A stretch of 10,685 bases of DNA from Flavobacteriaceae bacterium (GCA_030829155.1 JAURBD010000052.1:1-10685), one strand, 5' to 3'; positions 1-7,531 are shown, counted from the stretch's first letter. Translations and numbers: made by a program. Notes: generated by a model from the letters alone, not told the origin.

Positions 1-362
1 TCATTTCTAAGAATACACAAAAGTAAATGAGCCGTATTTATTAAATCACTTTGAAATAATTTAGCCTCTAAAAAAGTAGTTTTGAGTGCTCTTTCTGCCT
101 GACGTGTAAGGTGTAAGTTTTTTTTCGAATTCTCTAGCCCATTACTATCCAATAGAGCAGGGTTTAGAATTTCTACTTTTCTTCTAAGGTTATCCAAGTC
201 AACTTCAATTGCATTCAAAATTGAAATTGCTTTTCCCTCTCCATCCCTCAAAATCCCCAACATTAAATGTTCGGTACCAATATAATCATGACCCAAACGA
301 AGTGCTTCTTCCTTGCTGAAAGAAATAACATCTTTAACTCTTGGCGAAAAATTATCATCCAT
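1..362 (-). CDS. clpC: ATP-dependent Clp protease ATP-binding subunit ClpC, N-terminal part (runs off left edge)
   Basis: Reading the minus strand from the ATG at 362 gives 120 codons with no stop before the window edge. The protein begins MDDNFSPRVKDVISFSKEEA and continues with GHDYIGTEHLMLGILRDGEG, which is the first half of the Clp N-terminal (ClpN) repeat; the second half follows at about residues 80-120 (HLTRQAERALK ... INTAHLLLCILRN). This is the typical start of flavobacterial ClpC. In the family, ClpC is a cytoplasmic Hsp100/AAA+ unfoldase that feeds substrates to ClpP and whose N domain binds adaptors and substrates. The two AAA+ modules are outside the window, so their integrity cannot be judged. 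The gene is divergent from gyrA with a 224-base gap. ClpB or ClpA are alternatives, but the opening residues favour ClpC clearly. Confidence 0.93.
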   Translation of the reverse strand, partial: MDDNFSPRVKDVISFSKEEALRLGHDYIGTEHLMLGILRDGEGKAISILNAIEVDLDNLRRKVEILNPALLDSNGLENSKKNLHLTRQAERALKTTFLEAKLFQSDLINTAHLLLCILRN

Positions 363-386
363 GCTTTTTATTTTTTTCTATTACTC

Positions 387-416
387 CAAAAATTGTTCCA
401 ACATCAGAGATTACAA
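387..416 (-). promoter_or_regulatory. Putative clpC promoter (Bacteroidota sigma-A type)
   Basis: On the minus strand TTG (416-414) is followed after exactly 19 bases by AATTTTTG (394-387). This matches the Bacteroidota housekeeping pattern TTG-N19-TAnnTTTG except for one base (A for T at the first position of the -7 element). It lies about 25 bases upstream of the clpC start codon. The match is by eye and one base off, so it is a candidate only. I found no equally good promoter for gyrA in the rest of the 363-586 gap. Confidence 0.4.
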
Positions 417-586
417 TAGCTAATAGACAAAATTTTTTTGAAAATTCCAAAATGACTGGCAGTTAATTTTTTATTTTTAACACTTTGAAAATGTTGATAA
501 ATTCAAGTACAAAAAGTTTAAATAGGTATAGAGTTTAGGGTATAAATACATATTTTAGCAGTTAGTAATAAATAAACTAAATTAAT

Positions 587-3091
587 ATGGCAGAAGGGGA
601 AAAACTCATACCCATCAATATTGAAGATGAAATGAAATCGGCTTACATTGACTATTCAATGTCTGTCATTGTGTCACGTGCACTTCCTGATGTTCGAGAT
701 GGTTTAAAGCCCGTTCATCGACGTGTTTTATTTGGAATGCATGAACTTGGTATACGTTCTAGTACTTCTTACAAAAAATCTGCAAGAATTGTTGGAGAAG
801 TTTTAGGGAAGTATCATCCTCACGGAGATACTTCCGTTTATGATACTATGGTTCGTATGGCTCAAGAATGGAGTTTACGTTATTTATTAGTGGATGGTCA
901 GGGTAATTTTGGTTCGATAGATGGAGATAGTCCGGCAGCAATGCGATACACAGAGGCAAGAATGCGCAAAATGTCAGAGGATTTATTGGCAGATATCGAT
1001 AAAGAAACTGTAGATCATCAATTGAATTTTGATGATACCTTGAAAGAACCCAAAGTCCTTCCTACACGTGTCCCAAATTTATTAATAAATGGAGCTTCTG
1101 GGATTGCAGTGGGTATGGCAACTAATATGCCACCTCACAACATTACTGAAGTTATTGACGGTACTATTCAATACATTAATGATAATGATATCTCAATTGA
1201 TGAATTGATTCAAACCATAAAGGCTCCAGATTTTCCTACTGGAGGTACTATTTACGGTTATGATGGTGTTCGTGATGCTTTTCACACGGGGAGAGGAAGA
1301 GTCGTTCTTCGTGCAAAAGCCAACATTGAGGAAGTTAATGGGCGCGAGTGTATTATTGTAACAGAAATTCCGTATCAAGTTAACAAAGCTGAGATGATTC
1401 GCAAAACTGCTGAGTTGATAAATGATAAAAAAATAGAGGGAATCTCTAACATCAGAGATGAATCAGACAGAAAAGGAATGCGAATTGTTTATATTTTGAA
1501 ACGAGATGCAATACCAAATATCGTTTTAAACAAACTCTTTAAATATACTTCTCTTCAATCTTCTTTTAGTGTAAATAATATTGCCCTAGTAAATGGAAGA
1601 CCTCAACTTTTGAATTTAAAGGAAATGATTCATCATTTTGTTGAGCATCGACATGAAGTGGTTGTTAGAAGAACAAAATTTGAACTCAAGAAAGCTGAAG
1701 ATCGTGCACACATCCTTGAAGGTCTTATCATCGCCTCAGACAATATTGATAAAGTTATTGCTTTGATTCGTTCTTCCTCTAATGCCGATGAGGCTCGTGA
1801 AAAATTAATTGAAAATTTTAAGTTAACAGAAATTCAAGCAAAAGCAATTGTTGAGATGCGTTTGCGTCAGCTTACCGGTCTTGAACAAAATAAATTAAGA
1901 GAAGAGTTTGAGGCTTTAATGAAAACCATAAAGGATCTTAAAGATATTCTTGACAAAAAAGAACGGAGAATGCAAATCATTATCGATGAACTCCTTGTAA
2001 TTAAAGACAAGTATGGAGATGAGCGACGATCTGTTATTGAATTTGCTGGCGGGAATTTTAGTATCGAGGATATGATTCCTGATGAAAAAGTAGTTATTAC
2101 AATTTCGCATGCAGGTTACATTAAACGTACTCCTTTATCAGAATACAAAACTCAGAATAGAGGGGGAGTTGGTCAAAAGGCTTCAACTACTCGAAATGAA
2201 GATTTCTTGGAGCATTTATTTGTAGGAACTAACCATCAATATATGCTATTCTTTACCCAAAAGGGGAAATGTTTTTGGATGCGAGTTTATGAAATTCCTG
2301 AAGGTTCAAAAACCGCAAAAGGCAGAGCCATTCAAAATCTAATTAACATTGAACAGGATGACAAAGTAAAAGCATTCATCAACACCCAAGATCTCAAGGA
2401 TGACGACTATATCAACAATCATTATGTTATTATGGCTACTAAGAAAGGTCAAGTTAAAAAGACTTTATTAGAACAATATTCTCGTCCCAGAGCAAACGGT
2501 ATTAATGCAATTACCATCAAAGATGATGATGAATTACTCGAAGCTAAACTAACCACAGGTAACAGTCAAATTCTCCTTGCTGTAAAGTCTGGAAAGGCAA
2601 TTAGATTTGAAGAAAACAAAACACGTCCCATGGGTCGAAATGCCTCTGGAGTTCGTGGAATAGCTCTCAACGTGCCAACGGACGAAGTAATAGGGATGGT
2701 TTCTGTGAGTGATCCTGAGACTGAAATCTTGGTAGTTTCCGAAAATGGATATGGAAAACGATCAAGCCTAGAAGATTATAGAACTACCAATCGTGGAGGA
2801 AAAGGTGTGAAGACACTCTCAATTACAGACAAAACAGGTAGTCTAGTTTCAATTAAAAACGTAAGCGACTTGGATGATTTGATGATCATCAACAAATCAG
2901 GTATTGCAATCCGTATGGATGTTGCGAACCTACGCGTAATGGGTAGAGCAACTCAAGGGGTTAAACTAATTAATCTCAAAGGAAGTGATACCATTGCAGC
3001 TGTAGCCAAAGTAATGAAGGATGAAGAAGAAATTTCAGACAATACTGAGGAACTTCCAATATCAGAAAATGATGGTACAAACATTGAATAA
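587..3091 (+). CDS. gyrA: DNA gyrase subunit A
   Basis: Encodes 834 residues, a normal length for Bacteroidota GyrA. GyrA with GyrB forms the A2B2 gyrase that introduces negative supercoils using ATP. The breakage-reunion domain fills roughly residues 8-490: the catalytic tyrosine is Tyr121 with its neighbour Arg120 (AAMRYTEAR), and the quinolone-determining region reads HPHGDTSVYD, with Thr82 and Asp86 at the places of E. coli Ser83 and Asp87. The C-terminal domain shows six beta-pinwheel blades, recognisable from repeated G-x-x-(K/I)R segments starting near residues 508, 560, 620, 665, 723 and 770. GyrA-box-like motifs are QNRGGVG (523-529) in blade 1 and TNRGGKG (734-740) in blade 5. The tail is acidic (DEEEISDN, EEL). 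The ATG at 587 gives the conserved MAEGEKLIPINIEDEMK start; no Shine-Dalgarno is seen. The TPR gene follows after 26 bases. ParC is the main alternative, but the full CTD and overall sequence favour GyrA. Confidence 0.97.
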   Translation: MAEGEKLIPINIEDEMKSAYIDYSMSVIVSRALPDVRDGLKPVHRRVLFGMHELGIRSSTSYKKSARIVGEVLGKYHPHGDTSVYDTMVRMAQEWSLRYLLVDGQGNFGSIDGDSPAAMRYTEARMRKMSEDLLADIDKETVDHQLNFDDTLKEPKVLPTRVPNLLINGASGIAVGMATNMPPHNITEVIDGTIQYINDNDISIDELIQTIKAPDFPTGGTIYGYDGVRDAFHTGRGRVVLRAKANIEEVNGRECIIVTEIPYQVNKAEMIRKTAELINDKKIEGISNIRDESDRKGMRIVYILKRDAIPNIVLNKLFKYTSLQSSFSVNNIALVNGRPQLLNLKEMIHHFVEHRHEVVVRRTKFELKKAEDRAHILEGLIIASDNIDKVIALIRSSSNADEAREKLIENFKLTEIQAKAIVEMRLRQLTGLEQNKLREEFEALMKTIKDLKDILDKKERRMQIIIDELLVIKDKYGDERRSVIEFAGGNFSIEDMIPDEKVVITISHAGYIKRTPLSEYKTQNRGGVGQKASTTRNEDFLEHLFVGTNHQYMLFFTQKGKCFWMRVYEIPEGSKTAKGRAIQNLINIEQDDKVKAFINTQDLKDDDYINNHYVIMATKKGQVKKTLLEQYSRPRANGINAITIKDDDELLEAKLTTGNSQILLAVKSGKAIRFEENKTRPMGRNASGVRGIALNVPTDEVIGMVSVSDPETEILVVSENGYGKRSSLEDYRTTNRGGKGVKTLSITDKTGSLVSIKNVSDLDDLMIINKSGIAIRMDVANLRVMGRATQGVKLINLKGSDTIAAVAKVMKDEEEISDNTEELPISENDGTNIE

Positions 3092-3117
3092 CATTTATTA
3101 AACAACAAACCATAAAA

Positions 3118-4341
3118 ATGAAACACCTATTAACACTAATTTTTGTTTTTGTAACAGCTTATAGTTGGTCCCAAAAAAAGGAACTTAAACAAGCTCAGAA
3201 ATTATTTAAATCAGCAAAAATTTCTGAAGCAAAAGCATCCTTAGAAACTAATAAGACCCTTCTCGAAGGAGCTGAGTTGAAATATTTTTCAGCATATAAC
3301 TTATTACTTTCTCAAATCTCTTTAGCTGAAAAAGAGTATCAAGCTTCTTATGATTTTCTTCAACTAGCTTCAAAAGACCCTGCTTTAAAAACAAAGGTTA
3401 AAGATCAAAACGATTTACTCGCCGCTGAGGTAGTCCAAACAGCAATTGATCAATCTGAAAATAAAGAATTTCTTGCATCAGCTAATAACTTATATTTGGG
3501 TTACCAGTGCGATAAAGAAGCGAATATAGATTATTTATATTATGCAGCTTCAAATGCTGTAAATGCTCCTGATTATGATTTAGCACTTCAATTTTATATT
3601 CAGTTAAAAGACTTAAAGTATTCAGGAATACAAACACAGTATTTTGTAACCGAAGTAGAAAACAACACCGAAAGAGAGATTTCGGAATCGGAATATAATA
3701 TTTTCCAAAAATCTACTGAATACAAGGACTTTAGGACTGAAGATTCAGAATCAAGATTTCCAGAAATCGTTAAAAATATTGCTTTGATTTACAATAAATT
3801 GGGTCAAAAAGAAAATGCAATCAAAGCAGTAAAAGAAGCTCGATCAGAAAATCCAGGTGATTTAGGTTTAATTTTGACAGAGGCGAACATATATATTGAG
3901 TTGGGTGAAAAAGAAAAATTCAAAGAACTTATGGGAGAGGCAGTAGCTCAGGATCCCACAAATGCAAACCTTTATTTCAATCTAGGGGTTGTTAACAATG
4001 ATTTGGGAGATAAAGAAAGTTCCAGAACCTATTATGAAAAAGCAATTGAATTGGATCCTTCCATGGAAAGTGCTTATTTGAATCTTGTAGCTTTGATTTT
4101 AGAAGACGAATCATCCATAGTTGAAGAAATGAATTCTCTAGGAAATTCAAGAGCAGATAATGCTAGATATGATGTTTTAAAAGTAAAACGTGAATCTGTT
4201 TATCTAGAATGTGTTCCGGTTCTCAAAAAACTTATTTCGATTAATTATTCAAATCTTGAAGCAATTCGTACTTTAAAGAATATCTATGGTACAATAGGAG
4301 ATAATGAAGGGTTTATGGAAATGAAAAAACTTTTAGAATAA
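3118..4341 (+). CDS. Secreted tetratricopeptide-repeat (TPR) protein
   Basis: Encodes 407 residues. Residues 1-18 form a signal peptide (MKHLLTLIFVFVTAYSWSQ), with likely signal peptidase I cleavage just before Gln19, so the protein should be in the periplasm or tethered to the envelope; there is no lipobox cysteine. The clearest TPR units are at about 215-248 (IALIYNKLGQKENAIKAVKE), 249-282 and 283-316 (YFNLGVVNNDLGDKESS ... YYEKAIELDP), with a degenerate unit near 364-397. The N-terminal half is also helical and repeat-like (AQKLF, EAKASL, EKEYQASYDFLQLA) but diverged. TPRs bind other proteins; nothing here points to a specific partner and there is no catalytic domain. It starts 26 bases after the gyrA stop with no terminator between, so it is probably co-transcribed with gyrA, and a strong hairpin terminator follows it. 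From memory, similar TPR proteins lie downstream of gyrA in other Flavobacteriaceae. Confidence 0.9.
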   Translation: MKHLLTLIFVFVTAYSWSQKKELKQAQKLFKSAKISEAKASLETNKTLLEGAELKYFSAYNLLLSQISLAEKEYQASYDFLQLASKDPALKTKVKDQNDLLAAEVVQTAIDQSENKEFLASANNLYLGYQCDKEANIDYLYYAASNAVNAPDYDLALQFYIQLKDLKYSGIQTQYFVTEVENNTEREISESEYNIFQKSTEYKDFRTEDSESRFPEIVKNIALIYNKLGQKENAIKAVKEARSENPGDLGLILTEANIYIELGEKEKFKELMGEAVAQDPTNANLYFNLGVVNNDLGDKESSRTYYEKAIELDPSMESAYLNLVALILEDESSIVEEMNSLGNSRADNARYDVLKVKRESVYLECVPVLKKLISINYSNLEAIRTLKNIYGTIGDNEGFMEMKKLLE

Positions 4342-4360
4342 TTTAAAATATTCAACCTGT

Positions 4361-4388
4361 AAAAAGCCTTAACACATGAAGGCTTTTT
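4361..4388. terminator. Bidirectional intrinsic terminator between convergent genes
   Basis: A perfect 10-bp stem pairs AAAAAGCCTT (4361-4370) with AAGGCTTTTT (4379-4388) around the 8-base loop AACACATG. The T run after GGC serves the gyrA-TPR transcript; on the minus strand the A run at the left becomes a U run and serves the NlpC/P60 transcript. The right arm reaches the first base of the NlpC/P60 stop codon (4388-4390), so the two genes share one very compact terminator. Confidence 0.88.
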
Positions 4389-5137
4389 TATGAAATAATT
4401 TTCTTGATCATCCTAAGTTTATGGGAGTGATTTTGGATTTCTTTGTTATAAATTCCAGTTTGATCAATTGAATCAATTCGTACTTTACCATGGGCATGAA
4501 TAATTCTGTGACCTTGTAATAGTATTCCTACATGAATGATATTCCCTTCTTTATCATCAAAAAAAGCCAAATCTCCGGGTTCACTTTCTTCAATAAAACT
4601 TAATGTAGTGCCTTGTTTTGCCTGCTCTGAGGCATCTCGTCTTAAAGCGATTCCATTGAGTTTATAAACCATTTGTGTAAAACCTGAGCAATCGATACCC
4701 AAGGGTGTTTTACCTCCCCATAAATAAGGTGCATGTAGATAAGTGAAAGCTGTTTTTGAAAGTTGATCTTTATTATTAGCAGTTGTAAACTCTCCCTCAA
4801 ATTTATGATTTAAAAAATCAATTGAACGAAGATCGCTTCCTAGTGGGATTGGAAAAAGTACTGAATTTGGTAGACTAATCCAATCAAAGAGGTTTGCTGC
4901 GTGTTTTAATTCAGTTGATTCTTGTCTTTTGTATACCTCTTCAGGAATTTCAACACATTGATTCTTTGTAATCCACCCCTCATATCCATCCCATTGATTC
5001 CTTATTTTGAACCATTCTTTTCTTTGATTAATAATTTTAAAACAGTCACCGTAAAGAACCTGAGAAACTAGTTCACTCCTGTGATTATAATCATTTCTTA
5101 AAGGAATAATACCCAATGGACAAATGCCGTACTTCAT
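4388..5137 (-). CDS. SH3b-NlpC/P60 family cysteine peptidase (cell-wall peptide endopeptidase)
   Basis: Encodes 249 residues from the ATG at 5137. The frame stays open upstream to a TTG at 5191, but the added 18 residues look unlike the family, and MKYGICPLGIIPLR is the usual flavobacterial start, so I chose 5137. A bacterial SH3 domain occupies about residues 1-62 (VSQVLYGDCFKII, WDGYEGWI). The NlpC/P60 domain spans about 125-249: catalytic Cys150 in GIDCSGFTQMVY, His202 in IIHVGIL, and His214 in RIIHAHGKVRID as the third residue. NlpC/P60 enzymes cut the gamma-D-Glu-diamino acid bond of peptidoglycan stem peptides. There is no signal peptide or lipobox, so a cytoplasmic role in murein peptide recycling, like Bacillus YkfC, is an inference rather than shown. 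The gene stands alone, convergent with the TPR gene and divergent from pgpH. No clear promoter was found upstream. Confidence 0.9.
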   Translation of the reverse strand: MKYGICPLGIIPLRNDYNHRSELVSQVLYGDCFKIINQRKEWFKIRNQWDGYEGWITKNQCVEIPEEVYKRQESTELKHAANLFDWISLPNSVLFPIPLGSDLRSIDFLNHKFEGEFTTANNKDQLSKTAFTYLHAPYLWGGKTPLGIDCSGFTQMVYKLNGIALRRDASEQAKQGTTLSFIEESEPGDLAFFDDKEGNIIHVGILLQGHRIIHAHGKVRIDSIDQTGIYNKEIQNHSHKLRMIKKIIS

Positions 5138-5247
5138 TTTAAAAAGTATATTTAATAAAACCCGTTTTAAAACTGCAGCTAAAATAATCAATTTTAGTCC
5201 ACCAGCAGAGATGATAATTTAAAATAACAATGAAGGGATCATTTTCT

Positions 5248-5255
5248 TACCTTTG
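5248..5255 (+). promoter_or_regulatory. Putative -7 promoter element for the pgpH-like gene
   Basis: TACCTTTG is a perfect match to the Bacteroidota -7 consensus TAnnTTTG, in the divergent gap 63 bases before the ATG at 5318. No TTG is present at the expected 17-23 bases upstream, so the -33 half is weak or absent. Transcription would start near 5262 and give a leader of about 55 bases. Confidence 0.5.
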
Positions 5256-5317
5256 AAATTAACAGATTAGATTATCAATCAATATCAAATAGAAATCATT
5301 TCCGGAGAAATAATTTT

Positions 5318-7363
5318 ATGAAGAAAATACTGCAATGGTTTTTCAACTACCAATCAATGATTTACAAGGCATTTCTTTATGTCTTCAGTTGTTTATTTAT
5401 TGTTTATTTATTTCCTACCAAAGCTCAATTTAAATATGAGTTTAGAAAAGGACAGGCATGGCAAAATGAAAACCTATATGCGCCATTTGATTTTGCGATA
5501 CTAAAGTCCGAGGAGGAGCTTTTTTTAGAAAAAGAACAACTTAAAAAAGAAACACCAACCTATTTTAATAAAAATGAATTAATTATTAACAAAGCAGAAG
5601 CAGTTTATACGCAAAGTTTCTCAACTTATTTTACTTTTCCAGTAAACTCTAACCGTTATAAAGAGCATTTTGATTTTGGTTTAGATTTACTTAGAGAAGT
5701 ATATAAAACAGGTGTTCTACCCTTGAATTATGTTCATCAGGGTGGAGAACAGGTTGGTTTGATACAAGGTCGTGATGAGATTGAACTGAAGTTTAATGAC
5801 TTACTTAAACCCGAAGAACTTTCGCAATACATAGAGGGTGAACTTTCTTCTAGCCCTTTTTTACAATATAAAAATCAATATTATAAGCTCTTATTTGAAA
5901 GTATAGAACCCAATCTAGAATATGATTCTCGATTCAATGATCAACTTCTAGAAGAAGCTTATTCAAACCTTGCCATTTCGAGAGACATCATCATAATGGG
6001 GAGTTTATTGATTTCTAAAGGGGAGTTGATTGATCAAACCAATTTTCAAGAATTGGTTTCACTAAAACAACAATACGATTCCAGTTTGTATAGTGATGCT
6101 AATTTATATTGGATTTTGGCAGGTTATATTTTGTTGGTTGGACTCACTCTTTTGATGTTGTTTCTCTTTATATACAAATACCGTCGAATGATTTTTGATA
6201 ACAATACTAAATTGACTTTTATTTTTTGTAATGTTGTTTTGATTATAAGTCTCACTATCAGTGTATTAAACTTTGATAATAGGTTTTTATACATAGTTCC
6301 TATATGTATCTTACCCCTGCTTTTAAAGGCTTTTTTTGATGCTCGCTTAGGGTTGTTTGTTCATGTTATTACTGTTTTGTTATTGGGTTTTATTGTTCCC
6401 AACAGCTTTGAATATATTTTTTTACAAATCATGGCGGGGATTGTGACGATCTTATCTGTCTCTGAATTGTATAAAAGAGCCAACCTTTTTATATCGGTTG
6501 GACAGATTATTTTTATTTACCTAATCGGTTATTTTGCTTTTTTTATAATACACGAAGGAGGAATAATTGGAATTTCGTTCAATATTATAATGCTTTTTGT
6601 CCTTAATGGAGTATTTACCTTATTTGTACAACCTCTAATATATTTATTTGAAAAATTATTTAATTTGGTGTCCGATGTATCATTACTCGAATTGTCAGAT
6701 ACAAATTCTGATTTTTTCAAAGATTTTTCTGATAAAGCACCAGGTACTTTTCATCACTCTCTTCAAGTTGCTAATCTTGCAGAATCTGCAGCAAGTACAA
6801 TTGGAGCAAATGCATTATTAACTCGAGTTGGAGCACTTTACCACGATATCGGAAAAATTGGAAACCCCATTTTTTTTAGTGAAAATCAAAGAGGAAGTAT
6901 TTCTCCTCATAATGATATTGACCCTAAAGAAAGTACCCGCATAATTATTAATCATGTTATTAAGGGAGTAGAATTGGCAAAAAAAATAAATCTACCAGAT
7001 CGTGTAGTAGACTTTATTAGAACTCATCACGGTACATCAAAAGTTTATTTTTTTTATAAAAAACAAGAAGAGCTCTACGGAGAGGCTTTAAGCGAAGATT
7101 TTTCTTACCCTGGACCCAAGCCTTTTTCAAAAGAAACCGCAATTTTAATGATGGCTGACAGCTTAGAAGCTGCCTCTAAAAGTTTAAAAGAGCCCACCAT
7201 AGAATTATTAAAAGATTTTGTAAATAAAATTGTTGATCAACAAATGGATGAAAAACAATTTATGAATTCAAACATTACCTTATCCGATATTGAATTAGTA
7301 AAAAAAGTATTCATCGATAAGCTTATTAATATTTATCATTTACGTGTTGAATACCCTGAATAA
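5318..7363 (+). CDS. pgpH: PgpH-like 7TM-HD phosphohydrolase (probable cyclic di-AMP phosphodiesterase)
   Basis: Encodes 681 residues with the full architecture of the 7TMR-HD family. A first membrane helix lies at about 15-34; a large extracytoplasmic domain follows (about 36-262); then seven hydrophobic segments lie near 264-286, 299-316, 324-340, 345-360, 364-382, 391-411 and 414-445; the cytoplasmic HD domain covers about 470-680. Metal-ligand motifs are all present: His480 (GTFHHSLQVANLAE), His509-Asp510 (YHDIGKIGNP), His546 (INHVIKG), His570/571 (RTHHGT) and Asp614 (MADSLEAAS). Listeria PgpH with this layout hydrolyses cyclic di-AMP to pApA; that activity here is inferred from architecture. 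The ATG at 5318 has a GGAGA nine bases upstream (5304-5308), unusual in this window. The nearest downstream gene is the independently promoted tRNA-Ser. Many databases would name it only HDIG domain-containing protein. Confidence 0.9.
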   Translation: MKKILQWFFNYQSMIYKAFLYVFSCLFIVYLFPTKAQFKYEFRKGQAWQNENLYAPFDFAILKSEEELFLEKEQLKKETPTYFNKNELIINKAEAVYTQSFSTYFTFPVNSNRYKEHFDFGLDLLREVYKTGVLPLNYVHQGGEQVGLIQGRDEIELKFNDLLKPEELSQYIEGELSSSPFLQYKNQYYKLLFESIEPNLEYDSRFNDQLLEEAYSNLAISRDIIIMGSLLISKGELIDQTNFQELVSLKQQYDSSLYSDANLYWILAGYILLVGLTLLMLFLFIYKYRRMIFDNNTKLTFIFCNVVLIISLTISVLNFDNRFLYIVPICILPLLLKAFFDARLGLFVHVITVLLLGFIVPNSFEYIFLQIMAGIVTILSVSELYKRANLFISVGQIIFIYLIGYFAFFIIHEGGIIGISFNIIMLFVLNGVFTLFVQPLIYLFEKLFNLVSDVSLLELSDTNSDFFKDFSDKAPGTFHHSLQVANLAESAASTIGANALLTRVGALYHDIGKIGNPIFFSENQRGSISPHNDIDPKESTRIIINHVIKGVELAKKINLPDRVVDFIRTHHGTSKVYFFYKKQEELYGEALSEDFSYPGPKPFSKETAILMMADSLEAASKSLKEPTIELLKDFVNKIVDQQMDEKQFMNSNITLSDIELVKKVFIDKLINIYHLRVEYPE

Positions 7364-7403
7364 TTTGGCAGTTTTTTTTTTAAAAAAGCATTGCTAAATA
7401 ATT
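7359..7403. repeat. Imperfect inverted repeat spanning pgpH stop and tRNA promoter
   Basis: AATAATTTGGCA (7359-7370) can pair with TGCTAAATAATT (7392-7403), 12 positions with one A-A mismatch and one G-T wobble. Between the arms is a tract of ten T followed by six A (7372-7387), itself able to pair. The left arm contains the pgpH stop codon (7361-7363) and the right arm contains most of the -33 TTG of the tRNA promoter. It may act as a weak terminator for pgpH via the T run, but the T run lies inside the loop, which is not the classical arrangement. Confidence 0.4.
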
Positions 7404-7420
7404 ATTAAAAATTACATTTG
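7391..7420 (+). promoter_or_regulatory. tRNA-Ser promoter, full Bacteroidota consensus
   Basis: TTG (7391-7393), a 19-base spacer and TACATTTG (7413-7420) match the Bacteroidota housekeeping sigma pattern TTG-N19-TAnnTTTG exactly. The expected start site is near 7427, leaving a leader of about 14 bases before the mature tRNA. This is the best promoter in the window and fits the demand for strong tRNA transcription. Confidence 0.8.
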
Positions 7421-7440
7421 CACTTATATTAATTTAATTT

Positions 7441-7524
7441 GGAGAGGTGCCAGAGTGGTAATGGAGCAGATTGCTAATCTGTCAACGTGTAAGCGTTGCC
7501 AGGGTTCGAATCCCTGTCTCTCCG
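7441..7524 (+). tRNA. tRNA-Ser (anticodon GCU)
   Basis: Folds as a class II tRNA. The acceptor stem GGAGAGG (7441-7447) pairs with TCTCTCC (7517-7523), with G7524 as the serine-type discriminator base. The anticodon loop is TTGCTAA, giving anticodon GCT and reading AGC/AGU serine codons, on a 5-bp stem (GCAGA/TCTGT). The long variable arm that marks serine tRNAs pairs CAACG with CGTTG around TGTAAG. The T arm is CAGGG-TTCGAAT-CCCTG. CCA is not encoded (GCAA follows), so it must be added by nucleotidyltransferase. The gene stands alone between its own promoter and terminator. Confidence 0.97.
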
Positions 7525-7531
7525 CAACTAT

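Noticed and set aside
363..586. A promoter for gyrA in the clpC-gyrA gap
   Set aside because: TTTG occurs near 484-487 and in the T run near 432-438, but neither has TA at the required place, and no TTG-N19-TAnnTTTG match appeared on the plus strand. A promoter must exist, but I cannot place it.
1193..2110. Two short minus-strand frames inside gyrA (1193-1378 and 1916-2110)
   Set aside because: They are antisense to conserved GyrA coding sequence and look like chance openings in AT-rich DNA.
5138..5317. A promoter for the NlpC/P60 gene on the minus strand
   Set aside because: The nearest match, TAAAATTG (5196-5189), has no TTG at a workable distance, so I do not list it.
6529..6720. Short minus-strand frame inside the pgpH-like gene
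   Set aside because: Antisense to the membrane-helix region, where low-complexity codons leave the opposite strand open by chance.
7500..7530. tRNA-Ser 3' end as an integration (att) site
   Set aside because: tRNA-Ser genes are frequent integration sites, but I found no second copy of the 3' end in the window, no integrase and no cargo genes.
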